Shown: positions 47,801-56,194, numbered from the stretch's first letter. The stretch: DNA of 64,000 bases from Sweltsa coloradensis (GCA_024449915.1 JAMZAV010000054.1:992001-1056000), one strand, 5' to 3'. Program-made: numbers and translations. The notes: a model not told the origin generated them from the letters alone.

Positions 47801-48804
47801 GTACATATTTTAATTTTAAAAAATACAATTGTTTCAAAAGTATTAGGTTAATGATGCTGAACATAGTTGTGAAAGATATTAAACGAGGGAGCGGAGCGAC
47901 TGAGTGTCTCCATTTAACTCAAACGGTGCTTATTCTGTGATTATGTCTGTCTGTATGTCTGTCTGTCTGTACGTCGAAAATCAGCCGAACCACTGCACAT
48001 ATTGCGCTGAAGTTTTAAACAGACATCGGGTGCGAGTTTACTGAGAACTGTTAACAAAATCAGCTACATTTATTGCGATTTAATCCTACAATAAATAAAA
48101 ATTTGATTTTTTTAAATATCGATAGCATTTCTTTAGATTTTTCATATGTACTCAACACATGGCTCACTCATTCGTTTAAAAACGACTTTGTCGTTTCCCA
48201 AATTATGCAAAATGATGATGCAATCTTCCAAATATTGTGTACAAAATATAATACATAACAACATTTTTAGAACAATATCGCGCGTACATTTTTGTCATCC
48301 TTAAAGAATTGTCCTATGTTTGTAAGTTTTAAACACTGAATAGAATAGACAAACTTTAGACGCTCGAAGTCGATGGTGAAGGCGCCTACAGGGTTGGCTT
48401 TATCTGTTTTAAATTTAATGTCCCCCACTTAAAATCAGTTATAAGACTGGTGGGTATTCTCTAAATACGAATGTTTCATTTTATTGTTTGGAATAAATAA
48501 AAAATTAGCCCGTACCCGTCATTCCACGGAATTAACCCAAATTTAAAAAAAAAAAAAACGAAAAAAAAAACACGTAACTGCCAATATTCCCTACTGGATG
48601 TGTTGGAGAGCGGAAGTAAGGTCAGCTTTGAAGTGGCTGACGCCTAGAATTCCTCACTAGACGAACCAAGGTTGGCCAATACTCCTAGAAGTTATTTTTA
48701 AAAGTCTACTTACAAAGCGCAAATCCACGACTGGTCGTACTCGAAATTGCTCCCGTCTTCACCGCTACAGCAAGTTCCTTGCATAGTGCGTGCCAGAAGA
48801 TGGG
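29789..48804 (-). CDS. SLC4A11: SLC4-family transporter, SLC4A11/BTR1-like (5'-incomplete, 13 exons joined)
   Basis: Thirteen exons on the minus strand join with GT-AG borders and consistent phases into 683 codons plus TAG. The first two bases complete a codon from an unseen upstream exon. Residues 1-139 cover the end of the cytoplasmic domain ([41 protein letters not shown]). The SLC4 membrane domain follows from about residue 180 to the C-terminus. Recognisable blocks include [32 protein letters not shown], an extracellular loop with NSS, NLT and NRT sequons, [39 protein letters not shown] and [22 protein letters not shown]4A11-type proteins move H+/OH-, and reported borate, water or NH3 transport is debated. 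The family is secure. The A11 subtype is inferred from the loop after TM5 and the C-terminus. Confidence 0.85.
30237..30406 (-). CDS. SLC4A11: SLC4A11-like exon ([15 protein letters not shown]...)
   Basis: Acceptor gtttgttttcag, donor [25 protein letters not shown], then [19 protein letters not shown] and a final helix [13 protein letters not shown] rearranged relic of this exon lies upstream at 31246-31318. Confidence 0.88.
31246..31318 (-). pseudogene. Relic of a duplicated SLC4 exon, pieces in swapped order
   Basis: Read on the minus strand, this intronic stretch first repeats the middle of the exon at 30237-30406 (ATCTTTACTGGCGTGCAGG, one codon differing). It is followed directly by GTGTGACAGTG...GGCAGGCAACGTACCCA, which resembles that exon's upstream intron, acceptor and first codons. 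This is what a truncated tandem duplication of the exon would leave. It cannot encode a complete exon. Confidence 0.6.
31333..31528 (-). CDS. SLC4A11: SLC4A11-like exon ([18 protein letters not shown]...)
   Basis: Acceptor ctcttttatccag, donor GTAAGA, out phase 0. [19 protein letters not shown] followed by [20 protein letters not shown] and [22 protein letters not shown] covers the late transmembrane helices. Confidence 0.88.
32345..32600 (-). mobile_element. Retroelement 3' tail, family D, minus orientation
   Basis: TTTAACGTCTATCCTATTCAG on the plus strand is the inverse of the family end. The similarity extends about 200 bp into the element. Confidence 0.55.
32690..32863 (-). CDS. SLC4A11: SLC4A11-like exon ([11 protein letters not shown]... 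LPHSPLHVR)
   Basis: Acceptor gttgatcccag, donor GTAACA, in phase 2 and out phase 2. [38 protein letters not shown] and [12 protein letters not shown] match SLC4 closely. Reading straight on would give a stop two bases into the intron, so splicing is required. Confidence 0.87.
33665..33830 (-). CDS. SLC4A11: SLC4A11-like exon ([10 protein letters not shown]... [12 protein letters not shown])
   Basis: Acceptor gttttgtttgcag, donor GTAAGT. It includes two hydrophobic segments and [19 protein letters not shown], corresponding to the conserved DQNIT(S/A)xxVN element of the substrate pathway. Confidence 0.87.
34738..34844 (-). CDS. SLC4A11: SLC4A11-like exon ([17 protein letters not shown]...)
   Basis: Acceptor ttcctgtttcag, donor GTAAGT. 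It encodes the intracellular loop [17 protein letters not shown] and the helix [13 protein letters not shown]. The D(Y/F)SLPxxV motif is diagnostic for SLC4. Confidence 0.85.
35340..35562 (-). CDS. SLC4A11: SLC4A11-like exon (extracellular loop and TM6)
   Basis: Acceptor aatgctttcag, donor GTGAGT. It holds a long extracellular loop with three N-glycosylation sequons (NSS, NLT, NRT) and cysteines, then [19 protein letters not shown] and LYNFNK. The last block is closer to SLC4A11 than to the AE or NBC branches. Confidence 0.85.
36375..36581 (-). CDS. SLC4A11: SLC4A11-like exon (TM4-TM5)
   Basis: Acceptor gtgttttcag, donor GTAAGT, in phase 1 and out phase 1. It encodes [20 protein letters not shown] followed by [19 protein letters not shown] and [21 protein letters not shown], all typical of SLC4 helices 4-5. 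Confidence 0.87.
37001..37114 (-). CDS. SLC4A11: SLC4A11-like exon (TM2-TM3, GQTIGG motif)
   Basis: Acceptor ttatgttggcag, donor GTAAGC. It encodes [20 protein letters not shown] followed by [17 protein letters not shown], a hallmark of the SLC4 transport core. Confidence 0.87.
38356..38488 (+). other. GC-rich island ending in a splice donor (possible 5' exon)
   Basis: This short stretch is unusually GC-rich for the window. It starts at TCAGT (an arthropod-like initiator) and ends CACTCAG followed by GTAGGT. Two frames are open to the donor, one for about 40 codons, but neither has an ATG, so it may be a non-coding first exon of an antisense transcript or part of a repeat. A SINE begins about 90 bp downstream. 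Confidence 0.25.
38575..38990 (+). mobile_element. tRNA-Gly-derived SINE, family B
   Basis: The head GGTCTTGTGGTTAGCG...CTGCTTCCAATGCAG resembles tRNA-Gly(TCC) box A and the anticodon arm. The body is shared at high similarity with 59780-60185 and ends in a conserved 'aaaatcagttat...gtgggtaga' module. Confidence 0.65.
39348..39558 (-). CDS. SLC4A11: SLC4A11-like exon (membrane entry, TM1)
   Basis: Acceptor cgtgtgttgcag, donor GTGAGT, in phase 0 and out phase 1. It encodes the juxtamembrane [17 protein letters not shown] followed by TM1 ([16 protein letters not shown]). The splice to the next exon gives GAINVKK, where vertebrate proteins have Asp at this Asn. Confidence 0.85.
40041..40244 (-). 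CDS. SLC4A11: SLC4A11-like exon ([13 protein letters not shown]...)
   Basis: 68 codons, phase 0 at both ends, acceptor tttgcgtag, donor [33 protein letters not shown] matches the SLC4 'TKTAxExxRTF...SDIxFRxxLLE' block. It is followed by a Gln/Glu/Lys-rich helix that links to the membrane domain. Confidence 0.85.
40650..40670 (+). repeat. Poly-G run (21 G)
   Basis: Twenty-one consecutive G inside an SLC4 intron. Length is likely unstable in sequencing. Confidence 0.95.
41755..42000 (+). mobile_element. Retroelement 3' tail, family D
   Basis: Shares TTCATTGTTGTGCCTGCATC and the AACTGAATGGGATAGACG end with the copy at 10440-10705. Confidence 0.55.
42823..43100 (+). CDS. Unassigned coding-like terminal exon, antisense inside SLC4 intron
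   Basis: A good acceptor (attagttctgtgcag) with an in-frame stop just upstream is followed by 92 open codons ending in TAG. The translation looks protein-like: [70 protein letters not shown]. Codon use is balanced and GC is higher than in the surrounding intron. It needs a phase-1 upstream exon on the plus strand. The segment at 38356-38488 is a possible partner. I do not recognise a family, and chance is not excluded. Confidence 0.35.
43896..44019 (-). CDS. SLC4A11: SLC4A11-like exon ([16 protein letters not shown]...)
   Basis: Acceptor ctctgtttcag, donor GTAAGT, in phase 2 and out phase 0. It encodes [16 protein letters not shown]...[15 protein letters not shown], the strongly conserved SLC4 cytoplasmic segment (VxLxxPxNxGxxxxEVxFVxLVLxP). 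Confidence 0.82.
44105..44212 (+). repeat. TTTA-type microsatellite
   Basis: Degenerate TTTA/TTATTTATT repeats for about 100 bp, which produce the apparently hydrophobic reading frame in this stretch. Confidence 0.8.
45365..45760 (-). mobile_element. SINE/retroelement fragments (families C and A)
   Basis: AACGTCTCATATTAATG...GGCTATTCGAGAC is the inverse of the family C end. It is followed by a box-B-like GGGATTTGAACCCACG and by family A sequence ending GCGGGATTCGACTCGTG. Confidence 0.4.
47076..47288 (-). pseudogene. Coding-like segment with a 29-residue internal repeat (unassigned)
   Basis: There are 70 stop-free codons without a Met, ending TAA. The translation contains [17 protein letters not shown] and, 29 residues later, [18 protein letters not shown], so it is a diverged tandem repeat. 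It ends [13 protein letters not shown]. The upstream frame is broken by stops, and another open piece ([17 protein letters not shown]) lies one frame over. It looks like the decayed C-terminus of a gene or mobile-element protein sitting in an SLC4 intron. No family is recognised. Confidence 0.35.
47485..47667 (-). pseudogene. Second stop-free segment upstream of the repeat-containing one (unassigned)
   Basis: 60 open codons ending TAA, with a hydrophobic stretch ([20 protein letters not shown] followed by LIVFLYRF) and a basic tyrosine-rich tail. It has the same orientation as 47076-47288 and lies about 200 bp upstream of it, which suggests, but does not prove, one decayed coding unit. A possible donor (GTAAGA) follows YRF. 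Confidence 0.22.
47885..48200 (+). mobile_element. Helitron-like element, copy 4 (no CTAG end)
   Basis: It starts GGAGCGGAGCGACTGAGTG, runs through a TCTG/TATG-rich stretch and ends AACGACTTTGTCGTTTCCC without the CTAG. It is the inverted equivalent of the element at 1196-2012. Confidence 0.5.
48375..48470 (+). mobile_element. SINE family B, 3' fragment
   Basis: CAGGGTTGGCTTTATC...GTCCCCCACTTAAAATCAGT matches the 3' module of the two fuller copies. Confidence 0.45.
48714..48804 (-). CDS. SLC4A11: SLC4A11-like, most upstream exon found (cytoplasmic domain)
   Basis: Acceptor ttctcttacag, donor GTAAGT. It reads (CC)[20 protein letters not shown]... ending QSWICA(L). The HLL...YxQSWIC pattern corresponds to the human protein well inside its N-terminal domain, so the internal ATG is not taken as the start. 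The exon needs a phase-1 upstream exon. Confidence 0.72.
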
Positions 48805-48953
48805 CTGTAAGAGAAGGAAAACAACGTTACAATATTGTATGTATACCTATGTGGTTTATTTGTTTAGTTCTACAGGACTAGTACACTTTTATTTCTTACA
48901 TACAACACAGGACAGTCAAGTACAAGATAAAAACAATAAATGTAACATTTTTT

Positions 48954-49514
48954 TTAACTCCACATAATGCCCATGTAGCAAGTTTGCTCTGAAAAACTGT
49001 ACAAATTATTGCATGAATAAGTATGATACAATATTTGAATCAAATCTACACAATCTGTATTCGAAAAGAATGCGCGTTCTTCTATTTTAATAAGGACGTA
49101 AAGATTAAGTGCACACAACTCTTCAAAGAAAACATATTTTGTCAAGAAGGTTAGGCGTGGCTCAAACTCAACGCTATAAGTGTATCGACTGCAGTACTTG
49201 CTAACTTTTCGGATTACTACCGGGAAAATCAACATTATTTTATTTTTTGTTTGTCTGTTAAAACAATATTTCATTTTCTCATACTTGGCCCTTTTTTTCA
49301 TTAAGAGCCCTCTATTTTTCTTGCGAGTTTTCCTAGCAAAATATTCACTTCCGGTAAATGTTTGCGAAGTTTTTTTGGATAAAATGGAACCATTTTTTGG
49401 GGGAAAACAAGCCATGCACAAGGATGAGGATAACCTTCCGGAGTACGCAAAACAATGATCTTGATTGGTGTAACGATGTAGACGTAGGCTAGTTCTAAAA
49501 GTTCGCACGCACAT
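48954..49514 (-). other. Long overlapping open frames, no recognised protein
   Basis: A 186-codon minus-strand frame overlaps a 92-codon plus-strand frame (49180-49458) and a shorter minus frame. The translations are Phe/Lys/Tyr-rich with no motif or domain that I recognise, and base composition is that of the surroundings. They may be chance or a decayed transposon. The position just upstream of the first recognised SLC4 exon is noted, but no splice link is visible. Confidence 0.2.
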
Positions 49515-49604
49515 TTTCGGCTATAATCGTATGATATGATAATACATCCGGTAGAGTCGCGGTTTTCTATATGACACAATAAATAAAAAAAATATATATT
49601 TTTT

Positions 49605-49850
49605 AGGATGCCCGCTGTAGGGTATACACATCAGATTTAATCGGTGTTACCCTCTTAAGATGACTAAACTAGGTGTATTGCGGATAGGGACATTGTGAAG
49701 GGATGTCCGAGGGCATTTAAGAGGCTCAATCCCGTGTTTTTCTTATCGAATGAGGAAAACCTCGGAAAAAATCCTAGTTAGGATTGCTGATCTCGACGGG
49801 ATTCGAACCCGGCGGATAGGAAAATTGTGAAGCGATGTCCGAGGGCTAGA
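49605..49850 (-). mobile_element. tRNA-derived SINE, family A
   Basis: GGATGCCCGCTGTAGGGTA..., ATCGAATGAGGAAAACCTCGG, then a box-B-like GGGATTCGAACCCGG, inverse orientation. Confidence 0.5.
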
Positions 49851-51334
49851 GTACGCAATAGCTAGGTGACGCGGCAATCTCAGAGGGGACTGCGGAAAAA
49901 ACGAGGTATCGGAGGCCGGCCAGAAACAAACGAAGAGGGACATGTTTAGACAGAGATAACGAGACAACTGGTTCTTAGCTCCACCCCGCGCTATAAGATA
50001 ACGAATCTCCCGACATCAACGCACGGCCAATGTTCTAGTTATCGTTTTGCGAACTGCAAAAATAAATACCAATATGATATGATATGAATAAACATAGGAC
50101 CATGCACATCGTGACTTTCAAATGAACAATGTTAGTTCATTATTTTGTATTTATTGGTTACGTTCCCGATTGTTTCTTTTTGTCTCTACAATAAGTTACC
50201 TAAGTTCATTGTAGTTGATTAGTGAAAAAAATAGTAATAATTACTATGTAAGTGTTGTGTGTAATTGTCATGATGTCTTCACGCTTCGATTTGTTTCAAT
50301 AATTTAGTATTTTTATTTTTATTCTGTAGCTAAAGCATTGGGACAACACAACAAACAAACATCAGACATTATTACCGGGTTTTGTCAACAGTTTTTAATG
50401 CCGCCGTAGTTAATTATAACCTTTGCCATACGATTTGATTCAAAGTTTTCATTGGCATTAGAACATAGAATTTACTTTAAAAGTAGTTCTTAATTATTAA
50501 TCTCGCTAATCAACAATGCACACATTTGAGACACACTAATAGCCCGATATTGTCTTTAGTATACGAAAAAGTCAGACAGTTATATTTAAATCACCACCTC
50601 CGTAATTTTTATTCATCAAATGAAATTGTGTCACTTCTATGAAGATACACATATTTGAGTTTGTTTGCACGCTTTATTCGGAGAAATACTCCGTGAAATC
50701 CAATATTCTCGGAACACCTACACATTGTTTATGAGTTTACCTCTGCAAAAAAAAAAAAAAACTCTTCACATTTTGCCTATCAGCACACCTAAAACGCAAT
50801 GGATTAGTTTTGCCATTTCACAACTAAATGTTCGATGTTAAAACTTGGAAGGCGATTAAGGGGACTGCCTTTTCGAGAAATGTGCAACTTCCCTATAATT
50901 TTAGTGAGAATATGTGCGTTTTAGACATATGAAAACAAAACCTTAATTTTATTTTAATTTCAGAAAATCAATTTAAACAAAATTTCGGTAGCAAATAATA
51001 ATCTTTCATCATATTGTTGTCCTTTAAGAAACGGGTTTAAAATAGTGATAAAAACATATCGTTGACACTGCAGACATAGAGACACTGCAGCCCAGCGGTA
51101 GTTTCACTTGGCCCACATAAATTAGTCTTTGAATTCGGAACTGAATAATATATTATTTCAGTCCGATTTCACATTATTTTGTAGATACACTGAAAGATGA
51201 TTTGATACTTTATTAAAAAATATATAACTAATAGTATAGATATCGTTTATAATCACCAATATAGACGTGTTATTTCACGTCTGTTAAAACTACCGTTTTA
51301 TGGCAAAGGTATTTCTACGACTGCCAACAAAAGG

Positions 51335-51480
51335 TACCTCTAGGTAATGATTCGAAAGGTCTCTGGTTCGATACCCACACTGGAAATCCTGACTAGAAAT
51401 TTCTTCAGACAACAATACGAATGAATACATGCCCTCAGAGATTTCTCTCGCAAATACTCGTAATCTTACCTGAGTCATCC
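51335..51480 (+). mobile_element. tRNA-derived SINE, family A, fragment
   Basis: GGTCTCTGGTTCGATACCC...GGAAATCCTGACTAGAAATT matches the plus-orientation family sequence. Confidence 0.4.
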
Positions 51481-52431
51481 TAAAGAAACTAAAATTCATA
51501 ATAACGTATACCTATGACGTACAACTTGCACGCAATTTTGTCAATAGCATTAAACTTGCTTTTTTTCTGCCAGAAGTAGGAAGCGGCGATGGATAATGAT
51601 GATGATCATGATGACCATAAACAATAATAATTAATTTCTGAATAATTCAGAAGGACCAGAAAGACAGCTAACAATGTCCATAACTCATTTTTTTAATTCA
51701 GTATATGTACGGGGAATCGAGTCGAGAAAAGTTAATTACAATGATTTATTCGGGTTTTCTTTCATATGGAAAGATCAAAGCCCATTAATCCATTATCGCT
51801 CATAGTAGCGATATGTCCACAACAATACACTTGTCGAACTAACCCGTCATAGGACCGTTAAAACAAACTTACTTTTATCGACCAAAATAGATTACAAAGT
51901 TTGTTACTATTTTTTCGATTTAGTTTGATTGGCTAGGATCTGATCTCGATTGAATATTATAATCTTTTGAGATGCCTAGTAATGCAACAAAACATCACTA
52001 GCTCTAGCTCATGTAACAATTTACTAAATATACTTTGATCTCTCGCAGTAACTGAAAAGTGAAATCATTTTAAGCCTCCTAGTTCGCGCACTTGTAATTT
52101 TTGCCGAGTTGGACGATACTGGTGCAAGTGTGCGTAAGAGACATTTTCATTAGCACTAAACAAATTGGAAGATCTACGTTTAGAAATGTCCATGATTAGT
52201 AGTCCTATCAACAGACGGAGAAGACAATTGTCTACTAGAGAGCAAACTATCTTGCAGCAAGTGGCTTAACACAGCCCTTGTTTTTTGGGGGAAGCCGGGG
52301 CCGAACATTTTTGTAACCTCAAAAGATCAATTCAGCACGACTAGTGAAAGGGGTACGTGGATATAGTCAGTGGTTTCATCCAAAAATAATATAAGGGTTT
52401 TACGCTCTTTCCAGTGTAAAGTACAAGATCG

Positions 52432-53062
52432 CAGTGGCGGATACAGGGGTGGGTGGGGCGATAGCCCCCCCATGATTCTTTAAAAATTAAAAAAAAAAAA
52501 TATATATTTTTATTGTGCACGCACCAAATGCACTCTAAAAACCTGATTTTCAAAATTTTCGCCTGCGGCGCTATTTATTTAAAACTCCCAATAAAAATCA
52601 ACTTTCCTTTATGTTTGTCAGAAATAATCAGTTCGCCTCTGAAATGTGACAGCATCAGTGTACTTCGATTTATTAAGTTGTCCTCCTATGTGAATCGTTT
52701 TTTAACTAAATAGGATAGACGTTTAATAAATGAATAAAATGATGAATTGAAAATAAGATCAAACGTCTATATTAATGTTGCAATCTAGGCCAATGCTGTA
52801 AATTGTAAGCTCGACATGACGACAAAACAAATTGGTGCACACAAACTACATTGTTTCCGTATTACATTCCGTCCCACCTTTTTTCTAAAACGCACCAAAT
52901 GCACTCTAAAAACCTGATTTTCAAAATTTTCGCCTCTGGCACCAATTAATGGGGGGCTCCGCCCCCCATAACCCCCGTACGTCCGCGCTTAGTCCCTTTC
53001 CCACGACTGTACATGCACACGCAAATCGACGCCCCCATGATTATGTCCTAGATCCGCCACTG
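52432..53062. mobile_element. hAT-like element carrying a retroelement tail
   Basis: The termini CAGTGGCGGAT... and ...ATCCGCCACTG are flanked by identical caagatcg (52424-52431 and 53063-53070). Inside, a stretch of about 45 bp (52519-52563) is repeated exactly at about 52889-52933, with a retroelement 3' tail between the copies. There is no transposase frame. Confidence 0.82.
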
Positions 53063-53284
53063 CAAGATCGTGCAGAATGGAGGGGGGGGGGGGTGTCTGG
53101 GGGGATGGAACCTTAGCAAATGACCCGAATATTTTTTTATATTATTTGTTATGACAGGAGTATTTAAACGAGTCTTTTTTACACTAATCTTAAATTAAAA
53201 AATTACGAGTTAAGAACATTATGTCAATATAACATAATAATATAGTATATATATTATATATATGTTAGTACTTAAGACATAAAT

Positions 53285-53350
53285 TAAAAAAGTGACTACA
53301 CCGCGGGGATCGAACCCCGGACCATAACTAACCGGCCATGGGTGTTCTAA
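53285..53350 (-). mobile_element. tRNA-like fragment
   Basis: On the minus strand GGTTAGAACACCCATGG...CCGGGGTTCGATCCCCGCG contains boxes like A and B of a tRNA. It is embedded in AT-rich sequence without an acceptor stem. Confidence 0.35.
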
Positions 53351-53479
53351 CCAACATTAATAGTTTTTTTAAATTAAATATTAATATTAATATTACATAT
53401 AAATATTATTATTATAAAATATTAATAAATAATAATAAAATTAAATAATAATTAGCATAATATAGAATAATAACGATAA

Positions 53480-53600
53480 TAATATAGCTTATAGGGGTAA
53501 AGCACTCGACCTGCAGTCGGAAGAACGGGGTTCGATACCCCGCTTGGATTGATTTTTTAATTTCTAGATCGATTTCCATAAAATAAATACCTCGTTATGA
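53480..53600 (+). mobile_element. tRNA-like SINE, family F
   Basis: A tRNA-like head with a perfect T-arm CGGGG-TTCGATA-CCCCG is followed by a tail GATTTTTTAATTTC...GATTTCCATAAAATAA. No pairing acceptor stem is present. Confidence 0.5.
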
Positions 53601-54239
53601 AAACATTTGTGCGGTTGTGCCCCCTGGCCCCTAAACCAAATTTAAAGGGGCTTTTGGCGGTTGCCCCTCTCTCCTCCAACCCCCCCTCATGTTTACGCCA
53701 CTGCTCGCAACAGACGAAAAACACAACAAAAATCGAAAAAATGCCCTTGTTTTTTCAAGAAAAATATTTATGTGATAGCTCTAAAAGACATAGTAGCTGA
53801 TAGAAGATTTAATTCATAAAATGGGAGTGGTCGTTTGTTCATTTAGAGTTAAATGTCATAAAACATTCAATAAAACTATTATGCAATCTTTTTGTTATTA
53901 CAGAGAAAAAACATGACAGGTCCACGATTTGTATATTCCATGGTTCCTTGGAATTTTATTAACATGAGTAGACCGGCAGGGAGCAATAAAACTCTTATGA
54001 GCAACACAGCTTATGTAGACATTTGTCTACAAGTGTGCACGGGGTAGTGACTCAAGTCAATTATTTGTTATAGCCTACGAATATTTGATTTTATATAAAA
54101 GTGTTATTATACTGTCCTTGATTTTCGGGAAGTCTAGATACTCTAAAATAAGTATGCATGTGCTGACACTGCATATGGGCAATATGTTCTTCTCATAAAA
54201 GAATGGAATGACAAACAATATAATTTCTCAATCGTTATT

Positions 54240-54345
54240 AAATCGGGAAACTCTTTCGTCGGTATAACTGATTTAATGGAAATCAACCCAGAAATTAAAA
54301 ATATCCATCTCAGCGGGGTATCGAACCCCGGTCTATTCAGATCAA
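54240..54345 (-). mobile_element. tRNA-like SINE, family F, minus copy
   Basis: On the minus strand GACCGGGGTTCGATACCCCG...GAGATGGATATTTTTAATTTC...GGGTTGATTTCCAT. It faces the plus-strand copy at 54384. Confidence 0.5.
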
Positions 54346-54383
54346 TACAATGCACCAACATCCAGATGTTATGAAGTAAGTCG

Positions 54384-54500
54384 TGTCGGTCGCTTAGCGG
54401 TATAGCACCCGATCGGCAATCGGGAGACTGGGGTTCGATACTCCGCTGAGATAGATTTTGTCATTTCTGGGCTGATTACCATAAAATATATAATTTATTA
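54384..54500 (+). mobile_element. tRNA-like SINE, family F, plus copy
   Basis: GGTCGCTTAGCGGTATAGC, anticodon-arm-like CCCGA-TCGGCAA-TCGGG, T-arm TGGGG-TTCGATA-CTCCG, then a tail matching 53480. The acceptor stem does not pair. Confidence 0.5.
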
Positions 54501-54523
54501 TCTTACCGGTGTCGCTTTTACTT

Positions 54524-54620
54524 CGCTTTGGCTAATTCACTTAAAATCTCGGTGACTTTTCCTTTTTTCCTCACTTTTCTTCCCATCTTCATTGCGGACA
54601 CCAACTTTACATCTTCGCTG
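54524..54620 (-). CDS. Possible terminal exon with Lys-rich C-terminus, unassigned
   Basis: Behind the acceptor gtgatacag (end at 54621), one frame reads EDVKLVSAMKMGRKVRKK followed by GKVTEILSELAKAK and TAA, a plausible amphipathic, basic C-terminus. An 80-bp gap of intron-like sequence separates it from the donor at 54691. However, the phases of the most open frames of the two pieces do not match, so joining them is doubtful. Confidence 0.2.
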
Positions 54621-54691
54621 TATCACTTCACTTAGACAACATGTTTAGTTTGAGTTAGCTCTTGTAGGGTTATCGACATTAAAGGTTGGGA

Positions 54692-54827
54692 CTTACCCGA
54701 GCTTCCACCAAATCTAAAGATTCCACATGCCCCAGAGGAAACTGATAAAGTTTTATCACATTGCACAGCATTTGTTCTCCACGGGCTTCATAAAATAGTG
54801 TGTCTATGCCAGACTATCGCAGGGCCA
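54692..54827 (-). CDS. Possible small exon, unassigned
   Basis: Minus strand, ending at the strong donor GTAAGT. One frame is open for about 40 codons (FYEARGEQMLCNVIKLYQF, PLGHVESLDLVEAR) in phase 0. A second frame (VQCDKTLSVSSGACGIFRF, GGSS) leaves phase 1 and so could in principle splice to the SLC4 exon at 48804. There is no good polypyrimidine tract upstream. Which frame, if any, is used cannot be decided here. Confidence 0.22.
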
Positions 54828-55849
54828 CTGATAATTTTGTCGATATATAGTGGTTTTCTCCTATCTAGAATAATCTTACCGTGTATAATCACATAAAATA
54901 ACTTTCAGAACGCAATGAAGAAATATGTGGTCGATTATATTCAATAGGAATTGAGGTTTTTACAGATATAAAAATAATAAGTAGGCTACGCATGGAGATT
55001 CTGAGTTCAGAGATTTAGATGTGTGAATCACTATTACAACAAGTAACTATTTTGAGTACGGGATTTAGTCAGGTAAACATGAACGGCTGCAAACACATCT
55101 CCACGTACATAAACATGCAATATTTACAAAGATCTCTATCCATAGGAATTGATCTAATCAACATATAAATTGTAATGGCGCACCGACAGAGCATAGCAAA
55201 CATCAGATAAGCCTGGATATTCAGTTCCACCATATCATATTACTTGCCCCTCCTAGGTAACACCTACAGAACTGATATGAGAGCTACGGGCGTGGCCGAA
55301 CCCCCTGCTCGGTAGAGGGCGCCACTTTACGCAACACACATCCAACAGTTCTGTGAAAATTTGCTTTATTTAGCCTATGGTTTTCAGGGAACGCGGGTAA
55401 GAAAATACAAATATTTGACTTTAGTACATAGATACATCTATCAACTTCAATGTAGAACAGGTCTTATGTAATTGCGTTGTTTAAATAAATTATTGCGTCT
55501 CTGTTTTGATGGTTTGGCAAGGAGCACTTTGGCTTAAAGATACTAAAAAACTGACCGCAAAATATGGGCAGGTGATTGTTTAGGTGTCTAGTATATTTCT
55601 TCCTCTCGTAAAAAAATCAAACCCGATGACAATCTGTTCATTATTCACTGTACTACTAGCTCCAGAAATCGATTGGCCTAGGACAATTTCGAGATTTCGA
55701 TACTTTGCAAACCTAATTAGCGCTAAATATTAAACACCACAACTTTAGAATGTTCTTGTATACGTGTGTAGTTGAAGTCTTGATCTAATGATAGGAAAAA
55801 ACCGATTCCGTTTGATCCAATTACTTTCCAACATTTTCGCTCCAGAAGA

Positions 55850-56010
55850 GGTACGTTTCGACTCTCAAGCTATTGCAGACTCTTAAGGACTCAATCCCTT
55901 GTTTTTACATAAACGAATGAGGAAATCCTCGGAAAAAATCTTCAGAAAGTATTGCCGATCTCGACGGGATTCGAACCTGGGACTTTCAGATTGAGTGGTT
56001 TCATAGTTTC
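55850..56010 (-). mobile_element. tRNA-derived SINE, family A
   Basis: Shares AGGACTCAATCCCTTG, the GAGGAAATCCTCGGAAAAAA module and CGACGGGATTCGAACCTGGGA. Confidence 0.5.
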
Positions 56011-56194
56011 GTACAACTGTGTCCGTGACGAGTTGATACATGGTGGTGGATGGCTCATACGATTGGCGCACAGTTCCGAAATATTGGTGTTATTCCACCG
56101 AATTTGAAGAAGGTTGAAAATGTACGGGATATGTGAGAAGAATGACCAAACAAAGAATACCAAGGTCATAATTAAAATGAGTAACCTGGGAAGA

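Larger units (their letters stand above)
29856..48713 (-). other. SLC4 introns (twelve, GT-AG)
   Basis: The spaces between the listed exons range from 381 to about 4,694 bp. Notable content: the exon relic (31246-31318), a retroelement tail (32345-32600), the SINE (38575-38990), the GC-rich island (38356-38488), a 21-G run (40650-40670), a retroelement tail (41755-42000), the antisense coding-like exon (42823-43100), a TTTA microsatellite (44105-44210), SINE fragments (45365-45760) and the coding-like segments near 47.1-47.7 kb. The other introns are AT-rich and otherwise featureless. Confidence 0.6.

Noticed and set aside
48784..48784. ATG at the exon 48714-48804 as the SLC4 start
   Set aside because: The frame upstream of it (HLLART) aligns with the conserved cytoplasmic domain, so it is internal.
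53480..54500. tRNA genes near 53.5 and 54.4 kb
   Set aside because: T-arms are good but acceptor stems do not pair and the sequences continue into shared tails, so they are SINE heads.
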